The translations under genes were made by a program, and so were the position numbers. Shown here in pieces: positions 1 to 9,885 of a DNA stretch of 64,000 nt. Source of the DNA: Candidatus Moduliflexus flocculans. Lineage in GTDB: Bacteria > Moduliflexota > Moduliflexia > Moduliflexales > Moduliflexaceae. The notes beneath the pieces are model-generated. The model saw only the letters and a list, made by a program, of their open reading frames with translations. It was not told where the DNA came from and did not search any database. Position 1 is the stretch's first letter. Every line of letters starts with the position of its first letter. The DNA is taken from positions 996,019-1,060,018 of the forward strand of contig DF820459.1 in assembly GCA_000739515.1 (NCBI GenBank), given 5' to 3'.

Positions 1-79
1 CCCCCAACAGGTCTTCGATCATCCGAAGGGCTTGCGGCAGATCTTCAATGGTAGAGACGACAATGACAGGTGTTTCCAT
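1..79 (-). CDS. Partial CDS, N-terminus only, unknown
   Basis: An ATG on the minus strand opens a frame of 26 codons that stays open to the left edge (reads METPVIVVSTIEDLPQALRM and onward). It has no clear Shine-Dalgarno sequence. The alternation of hydrophobic strand-like and helix-like residues suggests a small alpha/beta protein, but too little is visible to name a family. The 200 bp separating it from proC hold a P1 palindrome, so it may be a separate unit. Confidence 0.35.
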   Translation of the reverse strand, partial: METPVIVVSTIEDLPQALRMIEDLLG

Positions 80-197
80 AGAACATTTTTATACTCGTGT
101 TTCTTGACTAAAATCAAGTAAAATTTTATCAGAATATGATGCCTGTGTAGTTACAAACTTTATTTACATTCATTCGTTGAAAATGAAGCACTATTTC

Positions 198-226
198 GTA
201 GAGACGCCCCGCCGGGGCGTCTTTAC
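198..226. repeat. P1 palindrome (GTAGAGACGCCCC family)
   Basis: Inverted repeat with 13-base arms around a 3-base centre; the arms match except at one position (GGGGCGTCTTTAC on the right). Other copies are at 1309-1337 and 31409-31437, and a variant lies inside a coding sequence at 58228-58257. Confidence 0.9.
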
Positions 227-280
227 CGCCATGAGACAAATATGAGCGTATTTACGACATTTCAACGGAACAGACAGCGT

Positions 281-1093
281 TTAGCCACCGAGTTCTTGAG
301 AGCGGCGCGTGGCGGCCTCGACCGCATTGATGAGCGCAGCAGTCACGCCATCGCGTTCCAGCATATACACGCCGGTAATTGACGTGCCGCCCGGCGATGT
401 TACCATGTCGCGCAGTTTCATCGGATGCTCGTTGGTTTCAATCGCCATTTTCGCCGAACCGAAGACCGTCTGGCGGGCGAGTTTCAGGGCGATTTCGCGG
501 GAAAAGCCGACTTTCACGCCAGCATCGGCGAGCGCGTTGATGATATGAAAAATGTACGACGGCCCGCTGCCGCTCAAGCCGGTCACCGCATCCATCAGTT
601 TTTCTTCGACAATCACGGATTCGCCGACAGCATTAAAAATATCGCTGGCGGTTTCCATATCCTCCTGCGTGGCGCGCGCGCCTGCGCTGATCGCAGTCAT
701 TGCGGCATGAACAAGCGCAGCGATATTCGGCATGGTGCGCACCACCCGCGCTGTTGGTAAAATTTGCTGAATGCGCTCGATTTTCACGCCCGCGGCAATG
801 GAAATCACAAGTTTTGTCTCGTCAACGCTCGCCGCGATTTCCTGAAGCACGGCATGAATAACCTGCGGTTTGACCGCTAAAATAATCACTTCGCTGCTCT
901 CGATGACGGCCTTATTCTCCTGATATGTCCGAATGTTGTATGTATCACCGATGAGTGTCAGCCGATTGTTCGAAGTGTCGCTGGCGGCGATTTGCGCCTG
1001 AGGCACGACGCCGGATGGCTTTACAAGGCCGCGAATCAGCGCTTCAGCCATATTTCCCGCGCCAATAAAACCAATATGTTTTTCCGATAACAT
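281..1093 (-). CDS. proC: Pyrroline-5-carboxylate reductase
   Basis: Catalyses NAD(P)H-dependent reduction of 1-pyrroline-5-carboxylate to proline, the last step of proline synthesis, in the cytoplasm. The 270-residue length is typical of ProC. The N-terminus carries a Rossmann dinucleotide motif (IGFIGAGNMAEALI), the middle has TMPNIAALV, and the C-terminal dimerisation half has LSGSGPSYIFHIINALADAG and TSPGGTS, all hallmark ProC segments. The start is supported by GAGGG about nine bases upstream. It is not obviously part of the galactoside operon upstream, because a P1 palindrome and about 270 bp separate them. Confidence 0.95.
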   Translation of the reverse strand: MLSEKHIGFIGAGNMAEALIRGLVKPSGVVPQAQIAASDTSNNRLTLIGDTYNIRTYQENKAVIESSEVIILAVKPQVIHAVLQEIAASVDETKLVISIAAGVKIERIQQILPTARVVRTMPNIAALVHAAMTAISAGARATQEDMETASDIFNAVGESVIVEEKLMDAVTGLSGSGPSYIFHIINALADAGVKVGFSREIALKLARQTVFGSAKMAIETNEHPMKLRDMVTSPGGTSITGVYMLERDGVTAALINAVEAATRRSQELGG

Positions 1094-1308
1094 CTTTTTT
1101 CCCTCGTAAACAGTGGATTCTTCGTGAATATTCGATAGCTTTCACCCCAGGATAGGCAGAAAGCACTACTCTGATCTCGCTCATAACAATACCGGCATTA
1201 TTCGTCAAGATAAAGATTCAAGAGGTTGTTCGATCCGGCATGTTCTCTATAAGAAAAACAGCGGCGATTGGTGGTCATCTCAGCAGTCGGCAGGTGGGAA
1301 CAATAACG

Positions 1309-1337
1309 GTAGAGACGCCCCAGCGGGGCGTCTCTAC
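1309..1337. repeat. P1 palindrome (GTAGAGACGCCCC family)
   Basis: Perfect inverted repeat: 13-base arms, 3-base centre (AGC). It lies between the last gene of the galactoside operon and proC and could end transcription as a stem-loop, but no T-run follows on the minus strand. Confidence 0.9.
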
Positions 1338-1361
1338 GGAAACCCTTTTCGATACAATTTA

Positions 1362-2687
1362 TTACGCCTCAAAATGCTTGAACTGCGGCAGATACTCGCG
1401 GTTTTTGGCAAGCATCTCATTCACCATCTTCTTGATTTCCGCCAATGACAGCACTGCCGCCGTCAGCGGATCGTAGGCAATCGCCTGAAACACAAGGCGC
1501 GGATTGCCGGTCAATGCGGCTTCAACCGCCATCTCTTCCACCATCACGCTGACATGGTTCAGCGCCACGCATTGCGGCGGCAGCGCTCCGACATGCACCG
1601 GATGGAAGCCCGCTTTATCCACAAATACCGGCACTTCCACGCACGCGCCTTCCGGCAGGTTGGTAATCAAGCCCGTATTCGACACGTTGCCGTTAAACCC
1701 GAAAATCTCGCCGCCTTGCAGCGCATTGATGATATACGCCGCGTATTCATGCCCGCGTTCTAAGCTGATCGGCGTCTCGCTCGCAAACCACTTTTTCGCC
1801 TCATCTTTCCAGGTGTGTTTGGCCTTTTCGTATTCGTTCAAAATATAGGCATATTCGCCCGGATTCCAACCAGTGCCGGGGAGACAGTATTTATCAATCA
1901 AATCAGGCCGCTTGCGAAACCACCAGTTATATTCCGAATTGTGCCCGCTCGATTCCGTGACATAATAATCCAAATGCAGGAACATCTCGTTCCGCACGAT
2001 TTCCTCGTTGTAAATGTTCGGTTTTTTCACCGCCTCGCGCAGCAGCGGATAGGCGTCTTTGCCGTTCCAGTCATATTTCAGATACCACGCCTGATGGTTG
2101 ATTCCGGCGCAGGTGTAGGTGATTTCATCATGCGGAGCGCCGATCCAGTCTGCCAGCATCGCCGCCGTGCCCTGTACGCTGTGGCACAAACCGGTCAATT
2201 GAATAAACGATTTGCGCTGCATGGCGCGGCAGAGCATCGCCATCGGATTGGTGTAATTCAACAGCGTCGCGTTCGGACAATACTGCTCCATATCTTTCAC
2301 GATGTCCAACATCACCGGAATCGTGCGCAACGCCCGGAAAATGCCAGACGGCCCGCGCGTATCGCCGACGTTCGTATCTACATCGTATTGTTTCGGAATC
2401 TCAATGTCATAGCGCCAGACATCCACATCCCCGGCCAGAATCGTGCAAAGCACGACATCCGCGCCCTTCAAAGCTTCCGCCCGATCCATCGTCGCCTCGA
2501 CTTTGGCCGGATAGTTCCCCATATCCACAATCCGCTGCACCGAATTTTTCGCAAACTCCAGCCGTTCCGCGTTCACATCCATCAAACTGATCGTCGCATC
2601 CTTCAACAACGGAAACGTCAGCACATCGCGCACCAAGCCGCGCGTAAAGCCTAAACTCCCCGCTCCAATAAACGCAAGTTTTGCCAT
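1362..2687 (-). CDS. melA: GH4 alpha-galactosidase (MelA type)
   Basis: A cytoplasmic glycosidase of family GH4, which cleaves alpha-galactosides such as melibiose by an NAD+- and Mn2+-dependent redox-elimination mechanism. The 441-residue protein opens with a Rossmann motif ([20 protein letters not shown]). It carries [13 protein letters not shown], the metal-binding LCHSVQGT (Cys and His ligands) and [11 protein letters not shown], as in E. coli MelA; the CHS form points to alpha-galactosidase rather than alpha-glucosidase. It is the last gene of the minus-strand galactoside operon. A second GH4 paralogue (9886-11364) and a GH36 enzyme (3273-5537) lie in the same operon, giving two chemically different routes to the same bond. 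Confidence 0.88.
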   Translation of the reverse strand: MAKLAFIGAGSLGFTRGLVRDVLTFPLLKDATISLMDVNAERLEFAKNSVQRIVDMGNYPAKVEATMDRAEALKGADVVLCTILAGDVDVWRYDIEIPKQYDVDTNVGDTRGPSGIFRALRTIPVMLDIVKDMEQYCPNATLLNYTNPMAMLCRAMQRKSFIQLTGLCHSVQGTAAMLADWIGAPHDEITYTCAGINHQAWYLKYDWNGKDAYPLLREAVKKPNIYNEEIVRNEMFLHLDYYVTESSGHNSEYNWWFRKRPDLIDKYCLPGTGWNPGEYAYILNEYEKAKHTWKDEAKKWFASETPISLERGHEYAAYIINALQGGEIFGFNGNVSNTGLITNLPEGACVEVPVFVDKAGFHPVHVGALPPQCVALNHVSVMVEEMAVEAALTGNPRLVFQAIAYDPLTAAVLSLAEIKKMVNEMLAKNREYLPQFKHFEA

Positions 2688-2713
2688 GATTTTCTCCTAT
2701 TGTTATGATTCCT

Positions 2714-2774
2714 GTAGGGGCGAACCCCCGTGTTCGCCCCACAAAATAGGGCAGACACAGGGGTCTGCCCCTAC
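2714..2774. repeat. Compound palindrome, GTAGGGGC ends
   Basis: Outer ends GTAGGGGC and GCCCCTAC enclose two further hairpins built on GGGCGAAC and GGGCAGAC. It fills the gap between the EamA-like gene and melA. Confidence 0.8.
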
Positions 2775-2780
2775 AAAGGA

Positions 2781-3221
2781 TTATGCCTTCACCACTAACA
2801 TCCCGCCAATAATAATCAATAACGCGCCCAATCCGAATTTCGGCAGATTGATATTCTGCCACTCCACGAAAATAAGCAGTCCCAATCCCGCCGTGACCAG
2901 CGTATTCATGTTATACAGCGGCACTAATTTGGCGATGTCGGCATGGTATTTGCTCAACGCAATCGCGATCAAGCCCGTCGCCACCGTCCAGGCGCAGGCC
3001 GTCAGCACCGTCCAGCCCGCCGAGGCAAACGACAGCCTGCGATCCGGCATGATCAGCGCAAACACGCCGCCTAAAATCGTGATCGTCACACCTAAAATCA
3101 GCAGATAATAGCCGGTGCCGATTCCCGCCTTCGCGCTGATTTTTTGCAGCACGCCAAACAGCCCCAACAACACGGCAGGAATGATCCCGCCCAACAAAAT
3201 CCCCATATTTTCAGATGTCAT
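2781..3221 (-). CDS. Small EamA/DMT-like membrane protein
   Basis: A 146-residue integral membrane protein with about four hydrophobic segments. It begins MTSENMGILLGGIIPAVLLG and ends in a glycine-rich helix (GLGALLIIIGGMLVVKA), the size of a half drug/metabolite-transporter unit. Such four-helix proteins usually act as dimers; the substrate cannot be read from the sequence. Its place between two alpha-galactosidase genes suggests a role in sugar or sugar-derivative movement, but this is inference. Confidence 0.6.
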   Translation of the reverse strand: MTSENMGILLGGIIPAVLLGLFGVLQKISAKAGIGTGYYLLILGVTITILGGVFALIMPDRRLSFASAGWTVLTACAWTVATGLIAIALSKYHADIAKLVPLYNMNTLVTAGLGLLIFVEWQNINLPKFGLGALLIIIGGMLVVKA

Positions 3222-3235
3222 ATATTTTTTAGTTG

Positions 3236-3268
3236 AGACCTCACAGGTTTTGAAAACCTGTGAGGTCT
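3236..3268. repeat. P2 palindrome (AGACCTCACAGGT family)
   Basis: Perfect inverted repeat with 16-base arms and a single central base. Related copies occur at 16291, 19812, 32650, 33919 and 51092. Confidence 0.92.
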
Positions 3269-3272
3269 GCGT

Positions 3273-5537
3273 CTATATCGCCGTCAATTTCCAGAGATAC
3301 GAACTGAAATCCCCTTCATTCATCACCTCAATCGGCAGCGCAAAGCCGCGATGCAGCAGTTCATCGCCATACATGCGGAGCGTCGGCTCAGTCAGGCCGC
3401 GCTTCTGCATATATTCGAGATACATCGGATTCGCCTTCAACGGATTGAACATATCCTGCACTTCGTATTGCATCTCCGGCGCAAGCCCCTGCAATTTCAC
3501 GCTCAAAAATTTCGGGTTCGGCTGCGCGAGGACTTTATAATAGGCAAGCAGCGCTTCGCGGCGATCGGGCGACACGACCATCCAGCAGGTATAATTCCGC
3601 TCGAACGGGCTGGTCAGCCGGTAGAACGTCCCCTGCTGAATCATCGCGCGATGCGCTTTGTAGAACGCAACCTGCTTGCTGATCGCGTCAAGATCGGCCT
3701 GCGACAGCCGCTCGATGTCCAATTCATACCCGAATGCACCGAAAAAGGCGACATTAGCGCGTGTGTCAATCGGTTCGATCCGCCCGACCTGATGATTCGG
3801 CACAGCGGAAACGTGCGCTCCCATCGCCGACAGCGGATACGCCAATGACGTGCCATACTGAATTTTCAGCCGCTCGATGGCGTCGGAATTATCGCTCGTC
3901 CAGGTTTGCGGCATGTAATAGAGTATTCCCGGATCAAACCGCCCGCCACCGCTGGCGCACGATTCGAACAAAATCTGCGGGAAACGCTGCGTCAACCGTT
4001 CCAACAATTCATACAAGCCTAAGATATAACGGTGCGCCGTCTCTTTCTGGCGCTCTTTCGGCAAACCCGCCGAGCCGATTTCCGTCATGTTGCGGTTCAT
4101 GTCCCATTTGATATATGAAATCGGCGCGTCGGTCAGGATATTGACCAGCATGTCATAAACCGCGTCGCGCACCTCTTGCCGCGAATAATCCAGCACAAAT
4201 TGATTGCGTCCGTGCGAAAGCCGCCGGTTCGGCACATGAATCAGCCAATCAGGATGCGCCCGATACAGATCGCTCTCTTTGTTGATCATCTCCGGCTCGA
4301 CCCACAAACCAAAGCGCAACCCCAATTTATTGATTTCTTCCCCTAAATGTTTCAGGCCGTTCGGCAGTTTTTTGCGATCCACCAGCCAGTCGCCAAGCGA
4401 GGTCGTATCGTCGTCGCGATGCCCGAACCAGCCGTCATCCAACACAAGGAGTTCAATGCCAAGCTTCTGCGCGGCGCGGCCTAACGACAGAATTTTGTCT
4501 TCATTAAAATTGAAATAAGTCGCTTCCCAGTTGTTAATCAGCGCCGGGCGCGGCTTGTCGCGCCATTCGCCGCGAGCGAGGCGCGTGCGATACAGCGCGT
4601 GAAACGTTTGCGACATGCCATTCAAGCCCGCGTCCGAATAAACCATCACGACTTCCGGCGTCTGGAACGTCTCGCCCGGCGCAAGCAGCCACGTGAAATC
4701 GAACGGGTTGATTCCCATGCTGACCCTGGTGATGTCATACGGATTCACTTCGACTTCCGCCAAAAAATTTCCGCTATACACGAAATTGAAGCCATAGACA
4801 TCCCCCTGAAATTCATCAGCCTGCGGGCGTTTCAGCGCGATAAACGGATTAAAAAACGCGCTGCTCGCGCCGCGCGTGCTGTCAATGCTCTGGACGCCGG
4901 GCATCAGGCGACGCGTCTGGATATGCCGTTCCCGCGACCATGCGCCCGACAGATGCAGCAGATCGAATTCCGCGTCATGAAAATCCACGCTCATGCTCAA
5001 CGCCCGCAGCAAGCGCAAGCGCTGCGTTCCTCGATTCTCGAACCGGACGCTGCGCGTGATCGCGTTGAATTGCTCATAGACCGTATAAGTCAGCGTGGCG
5101 AACACATCCAAATATGGGTCGCGAAGCGTCACTTCCAGCGTTTCGGCTTCGTCGTCGCGCTCGACGTAGGTGGCGGGCAGCCCCGGCAGCGCAGGTTTCC
5201 CTTTGCGGATGACATGACTGACATAGACGAGTTCCGAAATCGTGTTGCCGTCCTCATTTTCGATCTGATACGCCGGATGGCGGAAATCGGTTTTGCCATA
5301 AGCCGGATACTCCTGCGGCATCGAATCGAGCGAAAAGGCGAGATCGCCTTCATAGACGCATGTTGTTAAGGCGCGAGGAATAACGCGGAGGCTCGCGGCA
5401 AAATGCGGATGAGGATGAATCTTTTTGCCGAAATAGAGATGGCCTAATTGCTCGTTTTTCAAAATGCAAAACAGATAGCTGGTCTCTTTACCCTGCAAAT
5501 GGAAAAGACGCTGCTGCTCATCAAAGATGATGCCCAT
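3273..5537 (-). CDS. GH36 alpha-galactosidase
   Basis: A retaining alpha-galactosidase that hydrolyses terminal alpha-1,6-galactose from melibiose, raffinose or stachyose. The 754 residues follow the usual GH36 order: N-terminal beta-sandwich, (beta/alpha)8 barrel from about residue 330, C-terminal beta domain. The catalytic nucleophile is the Asp in SYIKWDMNRN and the acid/base is the Asp in WTSDNSDAIER. The FESCASGGGRFD and LDDGWFGHRDDD segments are family hallmarks. No signal peptide is visible, so it acts inside the cell on imported oligosaccharides, which fits the Opp-type importer in the same operon. Confidence 0.95.
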   Translation of the reverse strand: MGIIFDEQQRLFHLQGKETSYLFCILKNEQLGHLYFGKKIHPHPHFAASLRVIPRALTTCVYEGDLAFSLDSMPQEYPAYGKTDFRHPAYQIENEDGNTISELVYVSHVIRKGKPALPGLPATYVERDDEAETLEVTLRDPYLDVFATLTYTVYEQFNAITRSVRFENRGTQRLRLLRALSMSVDFHDAEFDLLHLSGAWSRERHIQTRRLMPGVQSIDSTRGASSAFFNPFIALKRPQADEFQGDVYGFNFVYSGNFLAEVEVNPYDITRVSMGINPFDFTWLLAPGETFQTPEVVMVYSDAGLNGMSQTFHALYRTRLARGEWRDKPRPALINNWEATYFNFNEDKILSLGRAAQKLGIELLVLDDGWFGHRDDDTTSLGDWLVDRKKLPNGLKHLGEEINKLGLRFGLWVEPEMINKESDLYRAHPDWLIHVPNRRLSHGRNQFVLDYSRQEVRDAVYDMLVNILTDAPISYIKWDMNRNMTEIGSAGLPKERQKETAHRYILGLYELLERLTQRFPQILFESCASGGGRFDPGILYYMPQTWTSDNSDAIERLKIQYGTSLAYPLSAMGAHVSAVPNHQVGRIEPIDTRANVAFFGAFGYELDIERLSQADLDAISKQVAFYKAHRAMIQQGTFYRLTSPFERNYTCWMVVSPDRREALLAYYKVLAQPNPKFLSVKLQGLAPEMQYEVQDMFNPLKANPMYLEYMQKRGLTEPTLRMYGDELLHRGFALPIEVMNEGDFSSYLWKLTAI

Positions 5538-5635
5538 AAGATTGCTCCCAAAACGACAACGAATTGGAGAAAGGAACGAATAGGGGAAATCCGAGGTTTT
5601 TAAATTCGTTCCCTTCTCGAATTTGTTGTCGTGTT

Positions 5636-5977
5636 TTATAAGTATCGCAAAATCCTCTCGCCGATAATCGGCACGGGCTGTTGCTGCCCCTGCCAGGCGT
5701 ATTTAATGCCAATGATCCAGCAGATCGCCAACGTGAGATACGCCGCAATCACCAACGCAAAACAGGCGACCGCGACAATAAAACCGATATAGGGAATCCA
5801 GGAAATCGCCCAGCCGCCGACCGCCCAAACGACAAGCGCCAACACCGCCGCAATCACGATTCCCAACGACTGTTTCGCATGGTACACCGCAAAAGCGTCT
5901 TTTCTGCGAAAAATCAGCACGAACGCTACCCCAAAAATGCTTAATACGTAGGCACAAACCGCAAATATGTTCTTCAT
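5636..5977 (-). CDS. DUF4870/Tic20-like membrane protein
   Basis: A 113-residue protein with three predicted membrane helices. It has the DUF4870-type layout: a short helix, a loop with the FAVYHAKQSLG motif, then two long hydrophobic helices, ending in a basic tail. The family has no settled function. It sits inside the galactoside operon between the GH36 gene and the ATPase gene, with short spacers on both sides, so it is probably co-transcribed; a functional link to sugar uptake is not shown. Confidence 0.7.
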   Translation of the reverse strand: MKNIFAVCAYVLSIFGVAFVLIFRRKDAFAVYHAKQSLGIVIAAVLALVVWAVGGWAISWIPYIGFIVAVACFALVIAAYLTLAICWIIGIKYAWQGQQQPVPIIGERILRYL

Positions 5978-6000
5978 AACGTATTTTCCCTTGCCTATCT

Positions 6001-6078
6001 AACCTCACCCCCTGCCCCTCTCCGAAGGAGAGGGGGAAAGTCACCCCTCCCTGTTGGGGAGGGGACGGGGGTGGGGTT
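6001..6078. repeat. P7 C/G-rich palindrome pair
   Basis: Inverted repeat running from AACCTCACCCCC to GGGGGTGGGGTT with an inner hairpin CCCCTCTCC/GGAGAGGGG. It abuts the stop codon of the ATPase gene. Same general type as copies at 39075, 57197, 52361, 52458 and 55694. Confidence 0.85.
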
Positions 6079-7107
6079 TCAATTCGTAATCCCTTTCAAA
6101 CTGAGCGTTTTCGCGAAATGGCAACTGGCGTAATGTCCCGGCGTGACTTCGGTCAATTGCGGAATTTCTTCCGAACATTGCTTTTGCGCATACCGGCAGC
6201 GCGGATGGAAGACGCAGCCAGACGGCGGATGCGCCGGACTGGGCACGTCCCCTTCCAGAATAATTCGATCATAATGAATATCCGGGTCAGCCGGAGGCAC
6301 GGCGGAAACCAATGCCTCAGAATACGGATGCAGCGGGTGTTTCAGCAATTCCTGCGTCTCCGCCATTTCGACGATGTGGCCAACATACATCACCGCGATC
6401 CGATCCGAAATATGTTCCACGACCGACAGATCATGCGCCACAAACAGCAGCGTCAGCCCCAATTTGCGCTGAAGTTCCTGCATCAGATTCAAGACCTGCG
6501 CCTGCACGGAGACATCTAAGGCGGAGACCGGCTCGTCGCCGATAATAAAGCGCGGATTCAGCGACAACGTCCGCGCTAAGCCGATGCGCTGCCGCTGCCC
6601 GCCGGAAAATTGATGCGGATAACGCTGCATGTACGACGGATTCAGCCCCACCGCTTCCATCAATTCCGCCACGCGGTCTTCCAATTGCCGCCCTTTGGCG
6701 ATGCCGTGAATCACGAGCGGCTCGCCGATAATTTCTTTGACCGGATGGCGCGGATTCAGGGAACTGAACGGGTCTTGAAAAATCATGCGCATCTCTTTGC
6801 GCAGCGGCTTCATCTCTTTCGGGCTGAGCGTCGCCACATTCAGACGTTCCCCGCTTTTGGCGCGATACCAGATTTCTCCGGCAGTCGGATCATACAAGCG
6901 CAGCACCGTGCGCCCGACCGTCGTTTTGCCGCAGCCGCTTTCGCCCACCATGCCGAGCACTTCGTTTTCGCGGATGAAAAAGCTCACGTCATCCACCGCT
7001 CGAATGTTCCCGACTTCGCGCTGCAAAAAGCCTTGGCGAATCGGAAAATATTTTTTTAACCCTTTGACTTCAAGGAGCATGTCGTTGTTGTTTTGAGCAT
7101 TCTTCAT
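6079..7107 (-). CDS. Opp/Dpp-type ABC transporter ATPase (OppF-like)
   Basis: One of two ATPases powering the importer encoded in this operon. The 342 residues include Walker A (GESGCGKTT), a Q-loop ([12 protein letters not shown]), the signature [11 protein letters not shown] and Walker B ([11 protein letters not shown]). The C-terminal Opp/Dpp extension contains the cysteine cluster seen in [15 protein letters not shown], which in relatives binds an Fe-S cluster. The start at 7107 is preferred (GTGAG a few bases upstream); the frame continues upstream through a palindrome at 7132-7149, which is unlikely to be coding. The substrate is inferred as alpha-galactosides from the neighbouring enzymes. 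Confidence 0.9.
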   Translation of the reverse strand: MKNAQNNNDMLLEVKGLKKYFPIRQGFLQREVGNIRAVDDVSFFIRENEVLGMVGESGCGKTTVGRTVLRLYDPTAGEIWYRAKSGERLNVATLSPKEMKPLRKEMRMIFQDPFSSLNPRHPVKEIIGEPLVIHGIAKGRQLEDRVAELMEAVGLNPSYMQRYPHQFSGGQRQRIGLARTLSLNPRFIIGDEPVSALDVSVQAQVLNLMQELQRKLGLTLLFVAHDLSVVEHISDRIAVMYVGHIVEMAETQELLKHPLHPYSEALVSAVPPADPDIHYDRIILEGDVPSPAHPPSGCVFHPRCRYAQKQCSEEIPQLTEVTPGHYASCHFAKTLSLKGITN

Positions 7108-7131
7108 GTTCTCACCGTCACTGTTTTGGCA

Positions 7132-7149
7132 GCCAAAGCAAGCTTTGGC
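7132..7149. repeat. Short palindrome GCCAAAGC/GCTTTGGC
   Basis: Perfect 8-base arms with a 2-base loop, just upstream of the OppF-like start. The gap 7108-7416 holds only this and the P4 element; no gene is seen. Confidence 0.75.
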
Positions 7150-7240
7150 ACTCCTGTTTGCTCTTTTAACACTGACTCCGTTTAGCACGCAAAAAATCAG
7201 CGAAGATCAGCCCAATCAGCGTCATCAGTGTTCTATTTTT

Positions 7241-7410
7241 GTAACTATTTAGCTATTTTTCGCCGTAGGCGATGCGGTATTGTAGAAAATGTCTCGTCAC
7301 AATCCCGCATTTTCGCCGTAGGCGATACGCTCCCGCAACCGCTACGCGGTAGAGACCGGTGCTGAACTCGCCTGCTACAATATCAGAAGCCCTACGGGCT
7401 AAATAGTTAC
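7241..7410. repeat. P4 element with terminal inverted repeats (170 bp)
   Basis: Bounded by GTAACTATTTAG and its exact complement CTAAATAGTTAC. Inside are small palindromes CGCCGTAGGCG, CCGCTACGCGG and GCCCTACGGGC, together with TTGTAGAAAA and CTACAATA segments. No coding capacity. Other copies: 8549-8696, 13872-14016, 37007-37127; a lone end at 16357-16368. Confidence 0.88.
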
Positions 7411-7416
7411 CTATTT

Positions 7417-8541
7417 TTAGACAATCGAATACGGATCAGCCGCGTCGCGCAGGCCGTCGCCGAGGAAATTGAAGCCTAACACCGCGAAGATAATAAAACC
7501 GACCGGCGTTAAAATCCAGGGATACGAGCCAAGCACTTCCAACGCCTGCGCGTTTTTCATCAGAAACCCCCAGCTGGTCAGCGGCTCCTGAATGCCGATT
7601 CCTAAAAAGCTGAGGAACGATTCCGCCAGAATAATGCCAGGAATGCCGAGCGTCAGCGACACAATGACATGACTCAAGCAGTTCGGATACAGGTGTTTCA
7701 GGATGATGCGAGCATCTGACGCGCCCATTTCTTTCGCTGCTAAAATAAAATCGGTGCTGCCGAACGCCATCACTTTGCCGCGCACTTCCCGCGCCACGCC
7801 GGTCCAGCCTAATGACGCAAAGATCACTGACATCACCATAAAAATGCTTAAGGAGTTCCAATTTTTCGGAATGACCGCCGCTAATGCCATCCAGAGCGGA
7901 AGTTGCGGGAATGACATCAGAAATTCGATAAAGCGCTGCAAGAACCAGTCAATTTTGCCGCCATAATAGCCGGACGTGACGCCGGTAATCGAACCGATGG
8001 TCAAGCTGATGACTGCCGCGAAAATGCTCATGGAGAGCGAAATCCGGCCAGCCCAGCACGCCCGTCCAAAGAGGTCACGTCCCTGGCGTTCCGTGCCCAT
8101 CAGAAAAATCGTGCCGCCTTTTTCGACGCCGAATAAATGCAGGTTTGTCGGAATCATCCCAAGCAGCTTGTATTTCCACGTGTTCACGAAAAAATAAATC
8201 GGAAACCGCTTATTAGTGTCCTCTTTCCAGATCGGCGCAAACGTGACCGGATCATAATCAATCATCAAGTTATAAACAAACGGGCGCAGGTGAAATTTCC
8301 CGTCAGTGTCAATGAAATGCACGCGCTGCGGCGGCATGTTCGTCAACTGGAGATCGGTTTTTTCAAGGTCAGTCGGGCAAAAGAAATCCGCGAACGCCGC
8401 TAAGATAATCAAGATCAGAATCATCAACCCGCCGACAATCGCCGGTTTGCTCTTGCGGAAACGCTTCCAGACAAGCTGGAAATAGCTTTCATAACGTTCC
8501 TGTTTTTTGGTCTGCATCTCTTTGTTTTCTGCCATATACAT
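7417..8541 (-). CDS. Opp/Dpp-type ABC permease (OppC-like)
   Basis: Inner-membrane permease subunit, 374 residues. After a cytoplasmic N-terminus it has one helix ([20 protein letters not shown]), a periplasmic segment of about 110 residues, then five helices. The BPD permease domain carries the EAA loop ([20 protein letters not shown]) that contacts the ATPases, and the C-terminus ends [14 protein letters not shown], typical of OppC/DppC. Pairs with the OppB-like subunit immediately upstream. The start codon is uncertain by two residues, since neither ATG has a clear ribosome binding site. Confidence 0.9.
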   Translation of the reverse strand: MYMAENKEMQTKKQERYESYFQLVWKRFRKSKPAIVGGLMILILIILAAFADFFCPTDLEKTDLQLTNMPPQRVHFIDTDGKFHLRPFVYNLMIDYDPVTFAPIWKEDTNKRFPIYFFVNTWKYKLLGMIPTNLHLFGVEKGGTIFLMGTERQGRDLFGRACWAGRISLSMSIFAAVISLTIGSITGVTSGYYGGKIDWFLQRFIEFLMSFPQLPLWMALAAVIPKNWNSLSIFMVMSVIFASLGWTGVAREVRGKVMAFGSTDFILAAKEMGASDARIILKHLYPNCLSHVIVSLTLGIPGIILAESFLSFLGIGIQEPLTSWGFLMKNAQALEVLGSYPWILTPVGFIIFAVLGFNFLGDGLRDAADPYSIV

Positions 8542-8548
8542 TGTATTT

Positions 8549-8696
8549 TAGCGCGTAGCGCTTAAAGTATTGTAGTGTATCTACGTTTTGAAAACAAGCA
8601 TTCGCCGTAGGCGATACGGCCGCAACCGCTACGCGGTAGAATAGCGCGTGTTCTCGTTTTGTTCTACAATACCCAATCGCCTACGGCGAAAATTGG
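8549..8696. repeat. P4 element copy
   Basis: Shares the CGCCGTAGGCGAT, CCGCAACCGCTACGCGGTAG and CTACAATACCC blocks with 7241-7410, ending in an inverted CGCCTACGGCG block. Terminal repeats are degraded. It fills the gap between the two permease genes. Confidence 0.85.
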
Positions 8697-8713
8697 GGAA
8701 ATCGTCGCTAATT

Positions 8714-9718
8714 TTAATGATACCTGATACGCGGATCAAGAATGGATAAGCCGATGTCTGCCAGCAAATTCCCGATGACGAGCAAAATGCCGTAAATCAT
8801 GAGCAAACTGCCGGACACATACACATCCTGATTGACGAGCGAATCGCGAAACAGCGGGCCAAGCGTCGGAATGCTCATGACTATCGCCACTTCCATCTCT
8901 CCCTGAATCATGTACGGCAGAATCATCCCCTGATACATGATGATCGGATGCAGGGCGTTCGGCACGGCATGTTTCATAATGACCGTACTTTCTTTCAAGC
9001 CTTTCGATCTGGCGGTCTGCACATATTGCGCGTTCAGCACGTCAAGCAAATTCGCTCGCATGTAGCGCATGTTCAAGGCCACGCCGCCCAGCCCCGCGAT
9101 CAGGATCATGGGCCAGACATGTTTGACCAAATCGAGAAATTTCGGAATTGACCACGCCGCCATGACGTATTCCGGCGAAAAAAGCGAACTCACATGCTGC
9201 TGGCCGAACGTGAAGACCAATGTGTACATGATGAACAGCGCCAACGAGAAGCGCGGCACAGAGGTAAAGGTAAACGCTAAAAACGCGCCCGTATTATCGG
9301 CAATGCTGTATTGGCGCGGCGCGACAAAAATCCCCAGCAAAATGCCGACCACCGATGAAATGAGATGCGCTGTCAATGCCAGCATTAACGTGCGCGGCAG
9401 ACGCTCAGCGATAAGCGTGCTGACATCCGCCTTATACACGAACGAGTAGCCGAAATCCCCTTTCGTAACCATGTCTCTGATCCAGATCAGATATTGCACC
9501 GGCAGCGACTTATCCAAACCATAGCGTTGGCGGAACTGGTTCACCATCTGCCGGGCGTCTTCCACCGACATCCCCGTCCGCTGCACTAATTGCTGCTCAT
9601 ACACATTGCCATAATCGCCCGGCGGAATTTGAATGATGATAAATGCGACAATGCTGATTCCCAATAAGACCGGAATCGCGCCTAATATTCTCCGTAAAAT
9701 ATATGACAGCATAATCAA
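8714..9718 (-). CDS. Opp/Dpp-type ABC permease (OppB-like)
   Basis: Inner-membrane permease subunit, 334 residues with about six helices. The N-terminal signature [20 protein letters not shown] and the IPPGDYG segment are typical of OppB/DppB. The EAA loop is [29 protein letters not shown] in the gene product, conserved in position near the C-terminal third. Together with the OppC-like subunit it forms the channel of the importer. Spacing to the GH4 gene upstream is 167 bp and holds a palindrome, yet the uniform orientation supports a single operon. Confidence 0.92.
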   Translation of the reverse strand: MIMLSYILRRILGAIPVLLGISIVAFIIIQIPPGDYGNVYEQQLVQRTGMSVEDARQMVNQFRQRYGLDKSLPVQYLIWIRDMVTKGDFGYSFVYKADVSTLIAERLPRTLMLALTAHLISSVVGILLGIFVAPRQYSIADNTGAFLAFTFTSVPRFSLALFIMYTLVFTFGQQHVSSLFSPEYVMAAWSIPKFLDLVKHVWPMILIAGLGGVALNMRYMRANLLDVLNAQYVQTARSKGLKESTVIMKHAVPNALHPIIMYQGMILPYMIQGEMEVAIVMSIPTLGPLFRDSLVNQDVYVSGSLLMIYGILLVIGNLLADIGLSILDPRIRYH

Positions 9719-9787
9719 CCTCTTTTGGAAAGCCTGTTGTCATTTGCCCTGAAAAGGCAGCATCATATTAGCCCAGGGCTGTAGCTC

Positions 9788-9870
9788 TGTCATTGCGCGG
9801 AGCGTCAGCGACAAAGCAATCTCGCCGAATAGAGGGATTGCTTCGTCGCTGGCGCTCGCTCGCAATGACA
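9788..9870. repeat. Inverted repeat, TGTCATTGCG ends
   Basis: Ends TGTCATTGCG and CGCAATGACA with inner complementary blocks AAGCAATC/GATTGCTT. This type of 80-bp fold-back (cattgcg...cgcaatg) is seen in many unrelated environmental genomes. Preceded by a TTAGCCCAGGGCT block like that at 11446. Confidence 0.85.
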
Positions 9871-9885
9871 CGTTTGGCGCTTTAT

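Noticed and set aside
7108-7188. N-terminal extension of the OppF-like ATPase
   Set aside because: The additional 27 codons translate a palindrome, lack a ribosome binding site and precede the conserved start of the fold.
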